A stretch of 64,000 nt of DNA from Mycobacterium intracellulare ATCC 13950 (GTDB lineage Bacteria > Actinomycetota > Actinomycetes > Mycobacteriales > Mycobacteriaceae): contig NC_016946.1 in the NCBI RefSeq assembly GCF_000277125.1, positions 1,984,001-2,048,000 of the forward strand. Direction: 5' to 3'. The position numbers and the translations under genes were made by a program. Below the pieces are notes generated by a model. The model was not told the DNA's origin. It saw only the letters and a list, made by a program, of their open reading frames with translations, and ran no database searches. Every line of letters starts with the position of its first letter. Position 1 is the first letter of the stretch. Of the stretch, positions 34,302 through 42,948 are shown one piece after another.

Positions 34302-35876
34302 ATGACTGGCCCGACTGAGTTGCTACGACATGCGCGCCGCAGAGCCGAAGAATTGCGGCCCCGCTACCGAGCGGCCGGTTTCTGGACGGCGGAGCCGATC
34401 GACCTGGTGGGACCCACCGCGGCGCGGCACCCTGCCCGGGTTGCCGTCGCGGATCGCGGCGCCGAACTGACCTACGGCGAACTGGACAAGCGCATCGACT
34501 CGGCCGCCCGAGCGATGGTCGACGCCGGCCTTGCTCCGGGTGGCGCGATCGTCGTGGTAGTCGGTAACGACGTGGACTCGGTCGTGTCGGTCCACGCGGC
34601 GCTGCGGGTGGACGCGGTGGTTCTGCTCGTGCCGCGCAGTGCCGGGGCGACGCAGATCGCCGACATCCTCACCCGCACCGGTGCACGATTCGGCGTAGCG
34701 CCGAACTGGGCGACGATCACCGACGCGGAGGTGTCCGGTCTCTGCGATTGGATCGAACTCGGTGACGATGGCCGAACGGGTACCACCCGGCCGCCGCGGC
34801 CGGTGCGGTCGGCCGATGATCCGTGCCTTGTGCTTTACACCTCGGGCACAACCGCGCGGCCCAAGGGCGTGATTCATTCGCTGAGCACGCTGGCCAAGGC
34901 TTCGGCGAATTACATTGCGGCGGCGGGCCTGGGTTCCGACGACCGCATCTTCTTGATCAGCCCGCTCGCGTCGGTCACCGGGGTGTTGCAGGCGCTGTTC
35001 ATCGGTCCGATGCTGGCGGCTCCAGTGATTCTGGAAGATCGCTGGGACCCGGCGGCGACCTGCGACCTCCTGGTCAGCTCAGGTGCGACGTGGTACGGGG
35101 GCCCGGACCGGCTGCTCGACCGGATGCTCGACCAGGCCGTGGCGCGCGGCGCCGTCGTCCCATTACGCGCCGTGTACCTGGGCGGCACGATGCTGGACCG
35201 GCGGATCGTCGAACGCATCGAAGACGAGTTCGGCATCGTTGTGATGCGCGCCTATGGATCCTCGGAGACCCCGGTCAGCACGTCCGGTCTGCGGACCGAA
35301 CCCCGAGACATCCGCCATGCCGACGACGGTGTGGCGCTCGGCGACGTCGACGTGCGCGTCGGATCCGAGTCCGAACCCACCGAGTGCTGCATCAAGGGTC
35401 CGCACACGTTTCTCGGTTACACCGACGCCGAGGACGACGAATACGCGTTCGAGGGGGAGTGGTTCCGAACCGGTGATGTGGCGGAGGTGGTCGGCGGCCG
35501 GGTTCGGATCGTCGGCCGGATCAAGGACATCGTGATTCGTAACGGGCTGAAGATCCCGGCCGCCGAAGTGGAGGAAGCGGTCTCGAGGATCGGTGGGATA
35601 CGCGAATGCGCCGCTTATTCCGTTTCCGATCCCACCACCGGTGAGCGATTGGCTATGGCGGTCGTGCTCGAACCCGGCGTCGAGATCTCGCTCGCCGAGA
35701 TCGCCCGGACCCTGGGCGCGGAGGGATTGCCGAAATACAAACTGCCCGAAGAAGTTGTCTTCTGGGACGAGCCGCTGCCCGTCAACGCCAACGGCAAAGT
35801 CGACCGCGCCAAACTCGAAGCGCGGTCGGTCGGGCGGCAGCGGCTGCTCGCCGACCGTCTCGCCACTACCGGATGA
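34302..35876 (+). CDS. AMP-forming acyl-CoA synthetase
   Basis: 524 aa ANL ligase. Phosphate loop VLYTSGTTARPKGVI, adenine motif RAYGSSETP, hinge EWFRTGDVAEVVGG and catalytic Lys in NANGKVDRAKL are all present. ATG 34302 follows GGAGGAGG. It is the third ligase of the cluster, transcribed alone, and differs from the other two in its DVAEV hinge. It probably activates a different acid of the pathway. Confidence 0.91.
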   Translation: MTGPTELLRHARRRAEELRPRYRAAGFWTAEPIDLVGPTAARHPARVAVADRGAELTYGELDKRIDSAARAMVDAGLAPGGAIVVVVGNDVDSVVSVHAALRVDAVVLLVPRSAGATQIADILTRTGARFGVAPNWATITDAEVSGLCDWIELGDDGRTGTTRPPRPVRSADDPCLVLYTSGTTARPKGVIHSLSTLAKASANYIAAAGLGSDDRIFLISPLASVTGVLQALFIGPMLAAPVILEDRWDPAATCDLLVSSGATWYGGPDRLLDRMLDQAVARGAVVPLRAVYLGGTMLDRRIVERIEDEFGIVVMRAYGSSETPVSTSGLRTEPRDIRHADDGVALGDVDVRVGSESEPTECCIKGPHTFLGYTDAEDDEYAFEGEWFRTGDVAEVVGGRVRIVGRIKDIVIRNGLKIPAAEVEEAVSRIGGIRECAAYSVSDPTTGERLAMAVVLEPGVEISLAEIARTLGAEGLPKYKLPEEVVFWDEPLPVNANGKVDRAKLEARSVGRQRLLADRLATTG

Positions 35877-35894
35877 GAGATCCCGCCGCCGAAC

Positions 35895-36299
35895 CTAGTC
35901 GGCAGCGGGACGGAAGACCGGGACGACGAATCCGTCTTCGTCGTCGCGGAAGGCGATCACCAATTGCAGGTCGGCGCGCAAATCTTCGACGCGGCAATTC
36001 TCCACGACCGTCATCAGCCGCGGTCCCTCCTCGAGGTCGACCATCGCCAGCACGTACGGCGTGCGCACGTCGAAAGGTGCGGCGTTTTGGTGGATGACGC
36101 TCCACGTGTAGAGCCGCGCGCGACCGGTTGCCGGCGCCAACTCGACGTCCTCAGCCCAACAATGCGGACAGAACGGCCTGGCGTACAACGATTTGCGACC
36201 GCAGGACCGGCAGGCATTCACCAACAGCCGCCGGTCCTGCGTGGCTGACCACCACGCCTGACCATCGGCGTCGATCGTGGGGCGATCAGGAGCCGTCAT
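35895..36299 (-). CDS. DUF35 OB-fold/zinc-ribbon protein (Ltp partner)
   Basis: 134 aa with zinc-ribbon CRSCGRKSLYARPFCPHC (C-x2-C...C-x2-C) and a C-terminal OB-fold. ATG 36299 lies 2 nt after the stop of the thiolase-like gene, so the two proteins are made together and should form a complex, as DUF35 and Ltp proteins do. This is the second such pair in the window. Confidence 0.88.
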   Translation of the reverse strand: MTAPDRPTIDADGQAWWSATQDRRLLVNACRSCGRKSLYARPFCPHCWAEDVELAPATGRARLYTWSVIHQNAAPFDVRTPYVLAMVDLEEGPRLMTVVENCRVEDLRADLQLVIAFRDDEDGFVVPVFRPAAD

Positions 36300-36301
36300 C
36301 G

Positions 36302-37444
36302 CTACCTTCCGAGAATCATTGTGGCGCTGTGGGTGAAAAAGCCCCCCATCGCGTGGACGCATGCCAACCTGGCGTCGGCGACCTGACGCGCTCCGCATTC
36401 ACCGCGCAACTGCCGCACCGCCTCCACCATGAGGAACATTCCTCGCATACCCGGGTGACACGACGCCAGGCCCCCGCCATCGGTGTTGGTCGGCAGCGAC
36501 CCGCCCGGGCGAAGCGCTCCGGACTCTATGAAGGGGCCGCCTTCTCCCTTGGCGCAGAAGCCGAGGTCCTCCACGGTCAGCAGGACGGTGGACGTGAAGG
36601 AGTCGTAGAGCTGACACACATCGATGTCGGCCGGGCTGACCCCCGCCCGCGCGAACGCGAGTGGCCCCGAGCGCGCCGCCGGCGACGTCGTGAAATCGGG
36701 CCACTGGCCCATGCTGACGTGCGACGCCGCGTCGGCCGTGCCAAGAATCCACACCGGATCCTTCGCGCAATCTCTGGCGACGCGCTCGCTGGCGAGCACG
36801 ACGGCGCCGCCACCGTCGGTGCGCAGGCACACATGCTTGGAGGTGAACGGGTCCGCCAGTAGCGGCGCGGCTGCGACGTCGGCAACGGTGATGCGGTCTC
36901 GCTCAAATGCGTTGTCGTTCATGGCTGCCCACTCGTGGGCCGCGACGGCGACTTCGGCCAGTTGGTCGACGGTGGTGCCGAATTGGATCATGTGGCGCCG
37001 GGCTGCCATGGCGTACTTGGCGATGAGGGTCGCGCCGTAGGGCGCCTCGTACTGCAGGGCACCGCCGGTTGCCATCGCGGCAGCCGACGCGCGCAGCTGT
37101 CGCTTGACGTCGGAGCGTGCGGTCGATCCGTAGGTCAACAGAGCGACCTCGATTTCGCCGGCCGCGATCGCGGCGGCGGCATGGCCGGCCATCACTTCCC
37201 AGGAGGATCCGCCGACATTGGTCGCATCGACCCAGGTAGGCCGCAGGCCGAGGTACTCGCTGACTTCCACGGGGGGAAGCAATGTTCCGTGCCCGCCGAA
37301 ACCGTCGATGTCCTCCTTCGTGAGCCCCGCATCGGCGACCGCCCGCCGCGAGGACTGGGCCATCAGCGCCATGGCGGTCTTGTCGGGCACCCGGCCGCAG
37401 TCGGACAAGGCTGCGCCGACGATGGCGACGCGGTTCGATGACAT
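36302..37444 (-). CDS. Thiolase-fold Ltp-like protein (second aldolase/thiolase)
   Basis: 380 aa thiolase-superfamily protein. The nucleophile region NVGGSSWEVMAGHAA has Ser instead of Cys, while LYDSFTSTVLLTVEDLGFC and LASCHPGMRGM keep the Tyr and His regions of SCP2-thiolase-like proteins. Retro-aldol cleavage of a beta-hydroxyacyl-CoA is therefore more likely than thiolysis. It is directly followed by its DUF35 partner. It is divergent from the HpaI aldolase operon, with a half GAGAA site between them. Confidence 0.87.
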   Translation of the reverse strand: MSSNRVAIVGAALSDCGRVPDKTAMALMAQSSRRAVADAGLTKEDIDGFGGHGTLLPPVEVSEYLGLRPTWVDATNVGGSSWEVMAGHAAAAIAAGEIEVALLTYGSTARSDVKRQLRASAAAMATGGALQYEAPYGATLIAKYAMAARRHMIQFGTTVDQLAEVAVAAHEWAAMNDNAFERDRITVADVAAAPLLADPFTSKHVCLRTDGGGAVVLASERVARDCAKDPVWILGTADAASHVSMGQWPDFTTSPAARSGPLAFARAGVSPADIDVCQLYDSFTSTVLLTVEDLGFCAKGEGGPFIESGALRPGGSLPTNTDGGGLASCHPGMRGMFLMVEAVRQLRGECGARQVADARLACVHAMGGFFTHSATMILGR

Positions 37445-37498
37445 AGCTCATGGTTATCACATCGACGTGGCGTCCGATAATGACCGTTGACAATATTG

Positions 37499-37516
37499 TG
37501 GAAACGTTATTCTCGG
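37499..37516. promoter_or_regulatory. Candidate operator TGGAAACGTTATTCTCGG
   Basis: One perfect half-site (ATTCTC) and one weak half (TGGAAA). It overlaps the region just after a TTGACA hexamer (37488-37493) between the divergent Ltp/DUF35 and HpaI-aldolase operons. It matches the 13561 core at 11 of 15 bases. Confidence 0.42.
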
Positions 37517-37533
37517 TCGGCTACCGTGAGCCT

Positions 37534-38322
37534 ATGACGACGGCGCTGCGGGACGCCTTGCGGGCAGAGACGCTGGTGTTGTGCCTCGCGCTGCTCCACG
37601 CGCGCACGCCCGACGTTCCGGCGATCGCTGCGGCGTGTGGATACGACGCGGTATACGTCGATCTCGAACACACATCGACGTCCCTGGATACCGCGCAGAT
37701 GCTGTGTGCGAGCGCGCTCGGCGCGGGGATCTCCGGCCTGGTGCGGGTGCCGTCCAACGATCCCAGTGTCATCGCCCGCGTCCTGGACGCCGGCGCGGTG
37801 GGAGTTATTGTGCCACATATAAATTCGAAACAAGAGGCCGAAGGAGTCGTGCAGGCCGCACGATTTCCACCGATCGGCAGCCGGTCCATTTCGGGTCCCA
37901 ACGCGGTCAGCGGATACGCACCGCGAACAGCGCCCCAATTGGTGGAGCTGCTCGAACGGCGCACGGTCGTGGCCGTGATGATCGAGACCCCGGAAGCCGT
38001 CGAGGCAGCCGACTCCATCGCCGCCGTCGACGGTGTCGACATGATTCTCATCGGACCGAGCGATCTGACCGCCGAAATGGGCATCCATGGACAGTATGAG
38101 AATGAGCATTTCCACAGTGCAGTAGAATCGGTCGCGGCGGCTTGTCGTAGTCACGGCGTGGCGCTCGGTATCGCCGGAATAAAGTCGGTTGACCTGCTGA
38201 ATCGATTCCTGGGATTGGGATTGCGATTCATCTCGGCGGGGACCGATGTCGGGATGATGACCGAGGCGGCCTCAGCCCGTGCGCAAGCGCTTCGCGGACT
38301 GCAGAGCCACCGCGACGACTGA
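37534..38322 (+). CDS. HpcH/HpaI-family aldolase
   Basis: 262 aa TIM-barrel class II pyruvate-type aldolase with VYVDLEHT, the metal ligand Glu in METPEAVE-like VMIETPEAVEA and IGPSDLTAEMG. Family members cleave 4-hydroxy-2-oxo acids into pyruvate and an aldehyde, or act on beta-hydroxyacyl-CoA (citrate lyase beta type). ATG 37534 has only a weak ribosome site; an upstream in-frame ATG at 37480 is less likely. It heads a plus-strand operon with a TauD-type dioxygenase, a 2-hydroxyacid dehydrogenase and a crotonase. Confidence 0.87.
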   Translation: MTTALRDALRAETLVLCLALLHARTPDVPAIAAACGYDAVYVDLEHTSTSLDTAQMLCASALGAGISGLVRVPSNDPSVIARVLDAGAVGVIVPHINSKQEAEGVVQAARFPPIGSRSISGPNAVSGYAPRTAPQLVELLERRTVVAVMIETPEAVEAADSIAAVDGVDMILIGPSDLTAEMGIHGQYENEHFHSAVESVAAACRSHGVALGIAGIKSVDLLNRFLGLGLRFISAGTDVGMMTEAASARAQALRGLQSHRDD

Positions 38323-38364
38323 CATCGACAACCGAAAGCGACGCCCACACACCAGGAGGACCGG

Positions 38365-39480
38365 ATGCCGACAGCCATCTACACCGAACGCGTCACCGAC
38401 CCAATGGCGTGGACCGGCGCGGACTTCACGAGCAAGGAAGACTTCGCCTTCGACCTGTCCGCCCGCAATGTGGCTGCGCTGGAATCGATCCTGGCCAAGA
38501 CGGCGAACAAGGGCCGCGATGACATCACGCCAGAGGATGCTCGGCATCCCGACCTCGACGACGATCTGGCGCGGCTCTACCACGATCTGATGTTCGGCAA
38601 GGGCCTGGCCTGCGTGCGCGGCTTCCCGGTCGAGCAGCATTCGATTGAGGACCTCGAGCGCATCTACTGGGCGTTCTGCACGCACCTCGGCTATCTGGTG
38701 TCGAACAACTCCTTTGGTCACCGCATGGTGCGCGTTCAGGAAGAGATCCTGCCGGGCGGCGTGCAGCCCGCTCGCGGTACGAAGTCTCGTGCCGAACTCG
38801 CGATGCACAACGACGCCGCCGACATCCTGTCGCTGCTGTGCGTCTACCCGGCGGCCCAAGGCGGCGAAAGCCAGTTCGCCAGCGGCCCGGCCGCGCACAA
38901 TCGGATCCTGGCCGAACGCCCCGACCTGCTCGACGTGCTCTACGAGGGCTTTCCGCACCACCGACGCAGCGAACAACCCGATGACCAGCCCGATGTCACG
39001 CCCTACAACGTCCCGGTCTTCTCCCAGATCAACGGGCGAATCTGCATCAACTTCACCTACAGCAGCATCCTGCCGGCCATGAAGACGCTCGGGCGCGACT
39101 TCACCCCGAAGCAAGAGGAGGCCATCGAGCTGCTGCGCAACATACTCGTCGACCAACAGGTCGAATTCCGTTTGGAGTCCGGGGAAGCGGCCGTGGCGAA
39201 CAACTTCGCGATGTGCCACTCCCGGTCGGACTTCGTCAGCAGCGACGACCCCAAGAAGGCCCGCTGCTTCCTGCGCGCCTGGATGGAGGTCCCGCGCGAA
39301 GATCGTCGGCTGCCGATCGGTCGCGAGTACTTCCACATGGAAAACAAGGATCTGCGGCTCGGGTACGACGTGGTGCCCGGGCGCGACGGCGCGATCGCGC
39401 GCAACGACTACCGCAACGTCGACACGGCGCTGGCCGACATGTTCAAGGCGGCACAGGCCAAACCCAAGGCACGGCCATGA
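38365..39480 (+). CDS. TauD/TfdA-family Fe(II)/2-oxoglutarate dioxygenase
   Basis: 371 aa. The iron triad is visible: HxD in AMHNDAADI and a distal His in AMCHSRSDF, followed by Arg in KARCFLRAWME for 2-oxoglutarate. Such enzymes hydroxylate unactivated carbons or cleave ethers and sulfonates. ATG 38365 follows CAGGAGGA. In this operon it could hydroxylate an intermediate, producing a 2-hydroxy acid handled by the next gene product; the substrate is not known. Confidence 0.86.
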   Translation: MPTAIYTERVTDPMAWTGADFTSKEDFAFDLSARNVAALESILAKTANKGRDDITPEDARHPDLDDDLARLYHDLMFGKGLACVRGFPVEQHSIEDLERIYWAFCTHLGYLVSNNSFGHRMVRVQEEILPGGVQPARGTKSRAELAMHNDAADILSLLCVYPAAQGGESQFASGPAAHNRILAERPDLLDVLYEGFPHHRRSEQPDDQPDVTPYNVPVFSQINGRICINFTYSSILPAMKTLGRDFTPKQEEAIELLRNILVDQQVEFRLESGEAAVANNFAMCHSRSDFVSSDDPKKARCFLRAWMEVPREDRRLPIGREYFHMENKDLRLGYDVVPGRDGAIARNDYRNVDTALADMFKAAQAKPKARP

Positions 39481-39496
39481 AAGGCGCACGACAAAG

Positions 39497-40576
39497 ATGA
39501 CCGGCGCGCCACGACCGCGGTTGGTCGTCGAGCGGTGGACTGACCCCGCCGCGGCGGACGTCCTGGAACTGTCCGGCATCGACATCGTCAAACTCGATCT
39601 GACCGCACCCGCCGAATCAGGCTGGGCGGCATTGGAGTCCGCGCACGGCTACCAAGTCGCCACGCGAACCGATGTTGCCTCCGTGGCCGACGGCGCACAG
39701 TGGCTGGCCGGTGAGGCATTGATCGCGCGCTGCCCGTGCCTGCTGGCCGTCTGCTCGGCAGGAGCCGGATATGACGTCATCGATGTCGATGCCTGCACCC
39801 GCGCGGGGATAGCGGTGTGTAACAACTCTGGGCCGGGAGCGGAGGCGGTGGCCGAGCACGCCCTGGGATTCATGCTCGACCTCGCCAAGAAGATCACCGT
39901 CTCCGACCGCGCGCTACGGAGCGGTCCGCTTCGCGATCGGCTGGCCCTGCGGGGAACTCAGCTGTTCGGCAAGACGCTTGGTGTCGTCGGGCTCGGTGCC
40001 ATCGGGGGCCGCCTCGTCGAGTTGTGTGCGCCGTTCGGCATGGAGGTGCTGGTCTTCGATCCGTACCTCGACGAGACGACCGCGCGGTCTCGCGGTGTGC
40101 AGCAAGTGACGCTCGCCGAGCTCGTCGAACGTTCGGACTTCGTGCAGGTTACGTGCCCTCTGACGAGCGAAACGCGCGGACTCATCGGCAGAACGCAATT
40201 CGCCGCGATGAAGCCGACCGCCTTCTTCATCACCACGGCGCGCGGGCCTGTCCATGACGAGGCGGCGCTGCTCGACGCGCTCGTCAGCGGCGGAATCGCC
40301 GGCGCGGGCCTCGATGTGTTCCACGAGGAGCCGCCCCGGCAGGACAACCCGCTGCTGCAACTCGACAACGTCGTTGCGACGCCGCACACAGCGGGCATCA
40401 CGGTGGAGGCCGCGCGGGACATCGCCGTCGCCACCGCGACTCAGTGGCAGACGATCTTCGAAGGCCGCATGCCGCCTCGCTTGTTGAACCCGCAAGTCTG
40501 GCCTCGCTATTGCGAACGATTCCACGACATCCTTGGTGTTCACCCGACCGCGCGCGTCCCCGCGGCGGCGGAGTGA
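39497..40576 (+). CDS. D-isomer-specific 2-hydroxyacid dehydrogenase
   Basis: 359 aa NAD-dependent dehydrogenase. The Rossmann motif GLGAIGG (about residues 159-165) and the catalytic Arg (TTARGP), Glu (FHEEPP) and His (TPHTAG) are all in place. It interconverts a 2-hydroxy acid and a 2-oxo acid. The 2-oxo product would suit the HpaI-type aldolase encoded two genes upstream, giving a plausible hydroxylation-oxidation-aldol sequence (inference). ATG 39497 follows the dioxygenase stop by 16 nt. Confidence 0.9.
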   Translation: MTGAPRPRLVVERWTDPAAADVLELSGIDIVKLDLTAPAESGWAALESAHGYQVATRTDVASVADGAQWLAGEALIARCPCLLAVCSAGAGYDVIDVDACTRAGIAVCNNSGPGAEAVAEHALGFMLDLAKKITVSDRALRSGPLRDRLALRGTQLFGKTLGVVGLGAIGGRLVELCAPFGMEVLVFDPYLDETTARSRGVQQVTLAELVERSDFVQVTCPLTSETRGLIGRTQFAAMKPTAFFITTARGPVHDEAALLDALVSGGIAGAGLDVFHEEPPRQDNPLLQLDNVVATPHTAGITVEAARDIAVATATQWQTIFEGRMPPRLLNPQVWPRYCERFHDILGVHPTARVPAAAE

Positions 40577-40617
40577 AAACGACTACCCCCCAACGAGTGT
40601 GAGAGAAGGACCGTGAC

Positions 40618-41445
40618 TTGGCGACACACTACGACACGATCGAGGTCGAGGTCAGGGGCCATGCCGCCTGTGTGACCCTCAACCGTCCTGAGGTGCTCAA
40701 CGCGATCAACGACGAGATGATCGCCGAACTGGCCGTGGCTTATGCGGAAATCGAACGCTCGCAAGATATCTGGACCGTGATCATCACGGGTGCCGGCCGT
40801 GCGTTGTGCGTCGGAGCCGACGTCAACAAGGCCGCCGACCACGACATGGAGAACGCGGCAGGCATCGACAACCAGGGCGAACCCATCCTCAGCTCGATGC
40901 GGCAGTGGGACGCCCCGCAGGAGGCGACACCGCCGTGGCTGCAGATGACCAAGCCGATCATCTGCGCGGTGAACGGCATCGCCTGTGGGGCGGGAATGGA
41001 CCTGGTGACCACGGCGGACATCACCATCGCGTCCGAGCGCGCGACGTTGATGGACCCGCATGTCAGCATCGGCGTGACATCCGGGCGCGAAGGGGTCAGG
41101 CTCGCCCGTGTGCTCCCGCTGCCCGTGGCGATGCGGCTGATCCTGATGGGCAAACACGAAAAGCTCAACGCGCAGCGCGCTTATGACTTGGGCGTCTTCA
41201 CCGAAGTGGTCCCGCACGATGAGCTCATGGCGCGCGCCTGGGAGATCGCCGACATCGTGAATTCGAATGCACCGCTGGCGGTGCGTGGTTCACGTATGGC
41301 CGTGCGCAAAGGTCTGACGATGCCCATATACGAGGCGGAACTGCTCGCCGAGAATTACCGGATGAAGGTGGCGCTGACGAAGGATGCCATCGAGGGGCCG
41401 CGCGCCTTCCTCGAGAAGCGCCAGCCGCAGTGGAAGGCGCTGTAG
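40618..41445 (+). CDS. Crotonase-fold enoyl-CoA hydratase (DPHVSIG type)
   Basis: 275 aa crotonase with GRALCVGADVN and VNGIACGAGMDLVTTAD oxyanion-hole segments and the loop LMDPHVSIGVTSGREG, the same DPHVSIG signature as the tandem pair at 27503/28300. The start is TTG 40618: AGAAGGA lies about 8 nt upstream, and the nearby GTG 40613 is out of frame. It is the last gene of the HpaI-aldolase operon and convergent with amidohydrolase 4. Confidence 0.88.
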   Translation: MATHYDTIEVEVRGHAACVTLNRPEVLNAINDEMIAELAVAYAEIERSQDIWTVIITGAGRALCVGADVNKAADHDMENAAGIDNQGEPILSSMRQWDAPQEATPPWLQMTKPIICAVNGIACGAGMDLVTTADITIASERATLMDPHVSIGVTSGREGVRLARVLPLPVAMRLILMGKHEKLNAQRAYDLGVFTEVVPHDELMARAWEIADIVNSNAPLAVRGSRMAVRKGLTMPIYEAELLAENYRMKVALTKDAIEGPRAFLEKRQPQWKAL

Positions 41446-41461
41446 GGCTCGACCGGCTGCG

Positions 41462-42649
41462 TTACACCATCCCGAAGAAGTTCTTTGCGTTGGTGGACAG
41501 CACCTTTCGCTTGGTCTCCTCGTCCAGGCCCTCCGTCGCCTTGTTTGCGACCTCGAGACTCCGCGGCCAGTTCGTGTCGTTGTGCGGGTAATCGGTCTCG
41601 AACATGAGTTGGTCCGGCCCGACCAGATCCAGGATGCGGAACGCGACCGGATCGCCGAAGGTGGAGAACCACACTCGTCCGGGCACCTGGCTGCTGGGCG
41701 GTTCGGTCAAGAGGGGGTGTATGCCGCCCCACGCGCGCCGGTCCTCCCAGACCTCGTCGACACGCTGCAGGTAGTAGGGGATCCAGCCCGCTTGCGCCTC
41801 GGCGAACGCGAGCTTGAGGCCGGGGAACTGCATGAGCTTGCCGGAGAACAGCCAGTCGACCATGGCGATGGTGCAGTTGACGGCCATCAGTGCGCTCGTC
41901 ACGACATGCGGGGAGTCCGGAGAGGACTTGGTCAGCGAAGAACTCGATCCGATGTGGAGCATGATCCCCACCTGGTTTCGCTCGCACGCGGCGAAGAACG
42001 GGTCCCAATAGCCGCTGTGAATGGACGGCAGGTCCAGGCGAGAGGGCAGCTCGGAGAAGCACACCGCGCGCATCCCCCGGGCGGCCACCCTTTCGACCTC
42101 TTTCGCGGCGAGCTCGACGTCCCAGAGCGGGATGATGCCGAGCGGGATCAGCCGACCGTTCGAGCTGCCACCCCACTCGTCGATCTGGAAGTCGTTGTAG
42201 GCCTCGACACAGAGCCTGGCGAGCTCCTTGTCCTTGCCGTACAGGAAGCGTTGGCCGCAAAAGCGTACGAGGGTGTTGGGAAAGCAGGCCGAGGCTTCGA
42301 TGCCGGCAATGTCCATGTCCGCGAGCCGATCCGCGGGACGGTAGCAGCCGGGGCGCATCTCGTCATAGGTGATGGGGTCGGTGGTGAGTTCGTCGATTTC
42401 ATAGCCGGCGGCCGCGCTGATGAGCGGGATCGGGATAACGGCGTCCTCGTAGTGCCAGATGTCCGCGTCGCGGCCCTCGTCGTCCTCGACGAAAGCCACA
42501 TCGGACGTGACGGATGGATCCATGCGCCCGCGCGTGCGAACGATCCGCGGGCCGATGTCGCGATAGCGCTCGGGCAGCCGGCTGGTCCACAAATCGGCCG
42601 GCTCCACCAGATGGTCGTCCGGCGAGACGATGAGGATGTCTGCGCTCAA
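41462..42649 (-). CDS. Amidohydrolase-2 family protein (divergent paralogue 4)
   Basis: 395 aa TIM-barrel metal hydrolase beginning SADILIVSPDDHLVEP, then MLHIGSSSS, LAFAEAQAGWIPYYLQR and MFETDYPHNDTNWPRS. It belongs to a different subgroup from the three other amidohydrolases of the window, which share the YETxDAxTRYLP start. TTG 42649 is proposed because AAGGAG lies 7 nt upstream; an ATG at 42676 would add 9 residues. The operator-like site at 42708-42725 lies 59 bp upstream. Confidence 0.84.
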   Translation of the reverse strand: MSADILIVSPDDHLVEPADLWTSRLPERYRDIGPRIVRTRGRMDPSVTSDVAFVEDDEGRDADIWHYEDAVIPIPLISAAAGYEIDELTTDPITYDEMRPGCYRPADRLADMDIAGIEASACFPNTLVRFCGQRFLYGKDKELARLCVEAYNDFQIDEWGGSSNGRLIPLGIIPLWDVELAAKEVERVAARGMRAVCFSELPSRLDLPSIHSGYWDPFFAACERNQVGIMLHIGSSSSLTKSSPDSPHVVTSALMAVNCTIAMVDWLFSGKLMQFPGLKLAFAEAQAGWIPYYLQRVDEVWEDRRAWGGIHPLLTEPPSSQVPGRVWFSTFGDPVAFRILDLVGPDQLMFETDYPHNDTNWPRSLEVANKATEGLDEETKRKVLSTNAKNFFGMV

Positions 42650-42707
42650 CGCTGCACTCCTTCGAAAACGGCCCATGGCTTCAGTGAGTGGCACACGGAT
42701 TCGGAAA

Positions 42708-42725
42708 TGAGAATGACCGTTTCCA
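42708..42725. promoter_or_regulatory. Candidate operator TGAGAATGACCGTTTCCA
   Basis: Left half TGAGAAT is identical to the strong sites; the right half is weaker (arms pair as TGRRAA). It is 59 bp upstream of amidohydrolase 4 and almost identical over 15 bases to the site at 7781-7795. Confidence 0.52.
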
Positions 42726-42880
42726 CGGTACCGCATCAGGCGGCCCGGCGCGCCGGTGCACCTCTGGACTGCCGTCGGACCAAGGCTCCTCGGAGGCGTA
42801 CCGGCTCTGGGAGAACCGCCCCGGTGCGGGCCGCCGTCGAACCTTCGGGGCCGATGCCGGCAGTAATCACTTACCTGCAG

Positions 42881-42898
42881 TGAGAATCAACATGCACG
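42881..42898. promoter_or_regulatory. Half operator site TGAGAATCAACATGCACG
   Basis: A single TGAGAAT half-site 68 bp upstream of the TetR gene at 42949. It would fit weak autoregulation, but one half-site may also be chance. Confidence 0.3.
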
Positions 42899-42948
42899 TG
42901 TAGGTAGATCGCACATTTTCCGCGTCGGGCGGGTAGTCTTTCCGCATT

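Noticed and set aside
38272..39591. 439-codon minus-strand open frame opposite the TauD-type dioxygenase
   Set aside because: Antisense shadow. The plus-strand protein has a complete iron/2-oxoglutarate motif set and a ribosome site; the minus frame has neither.
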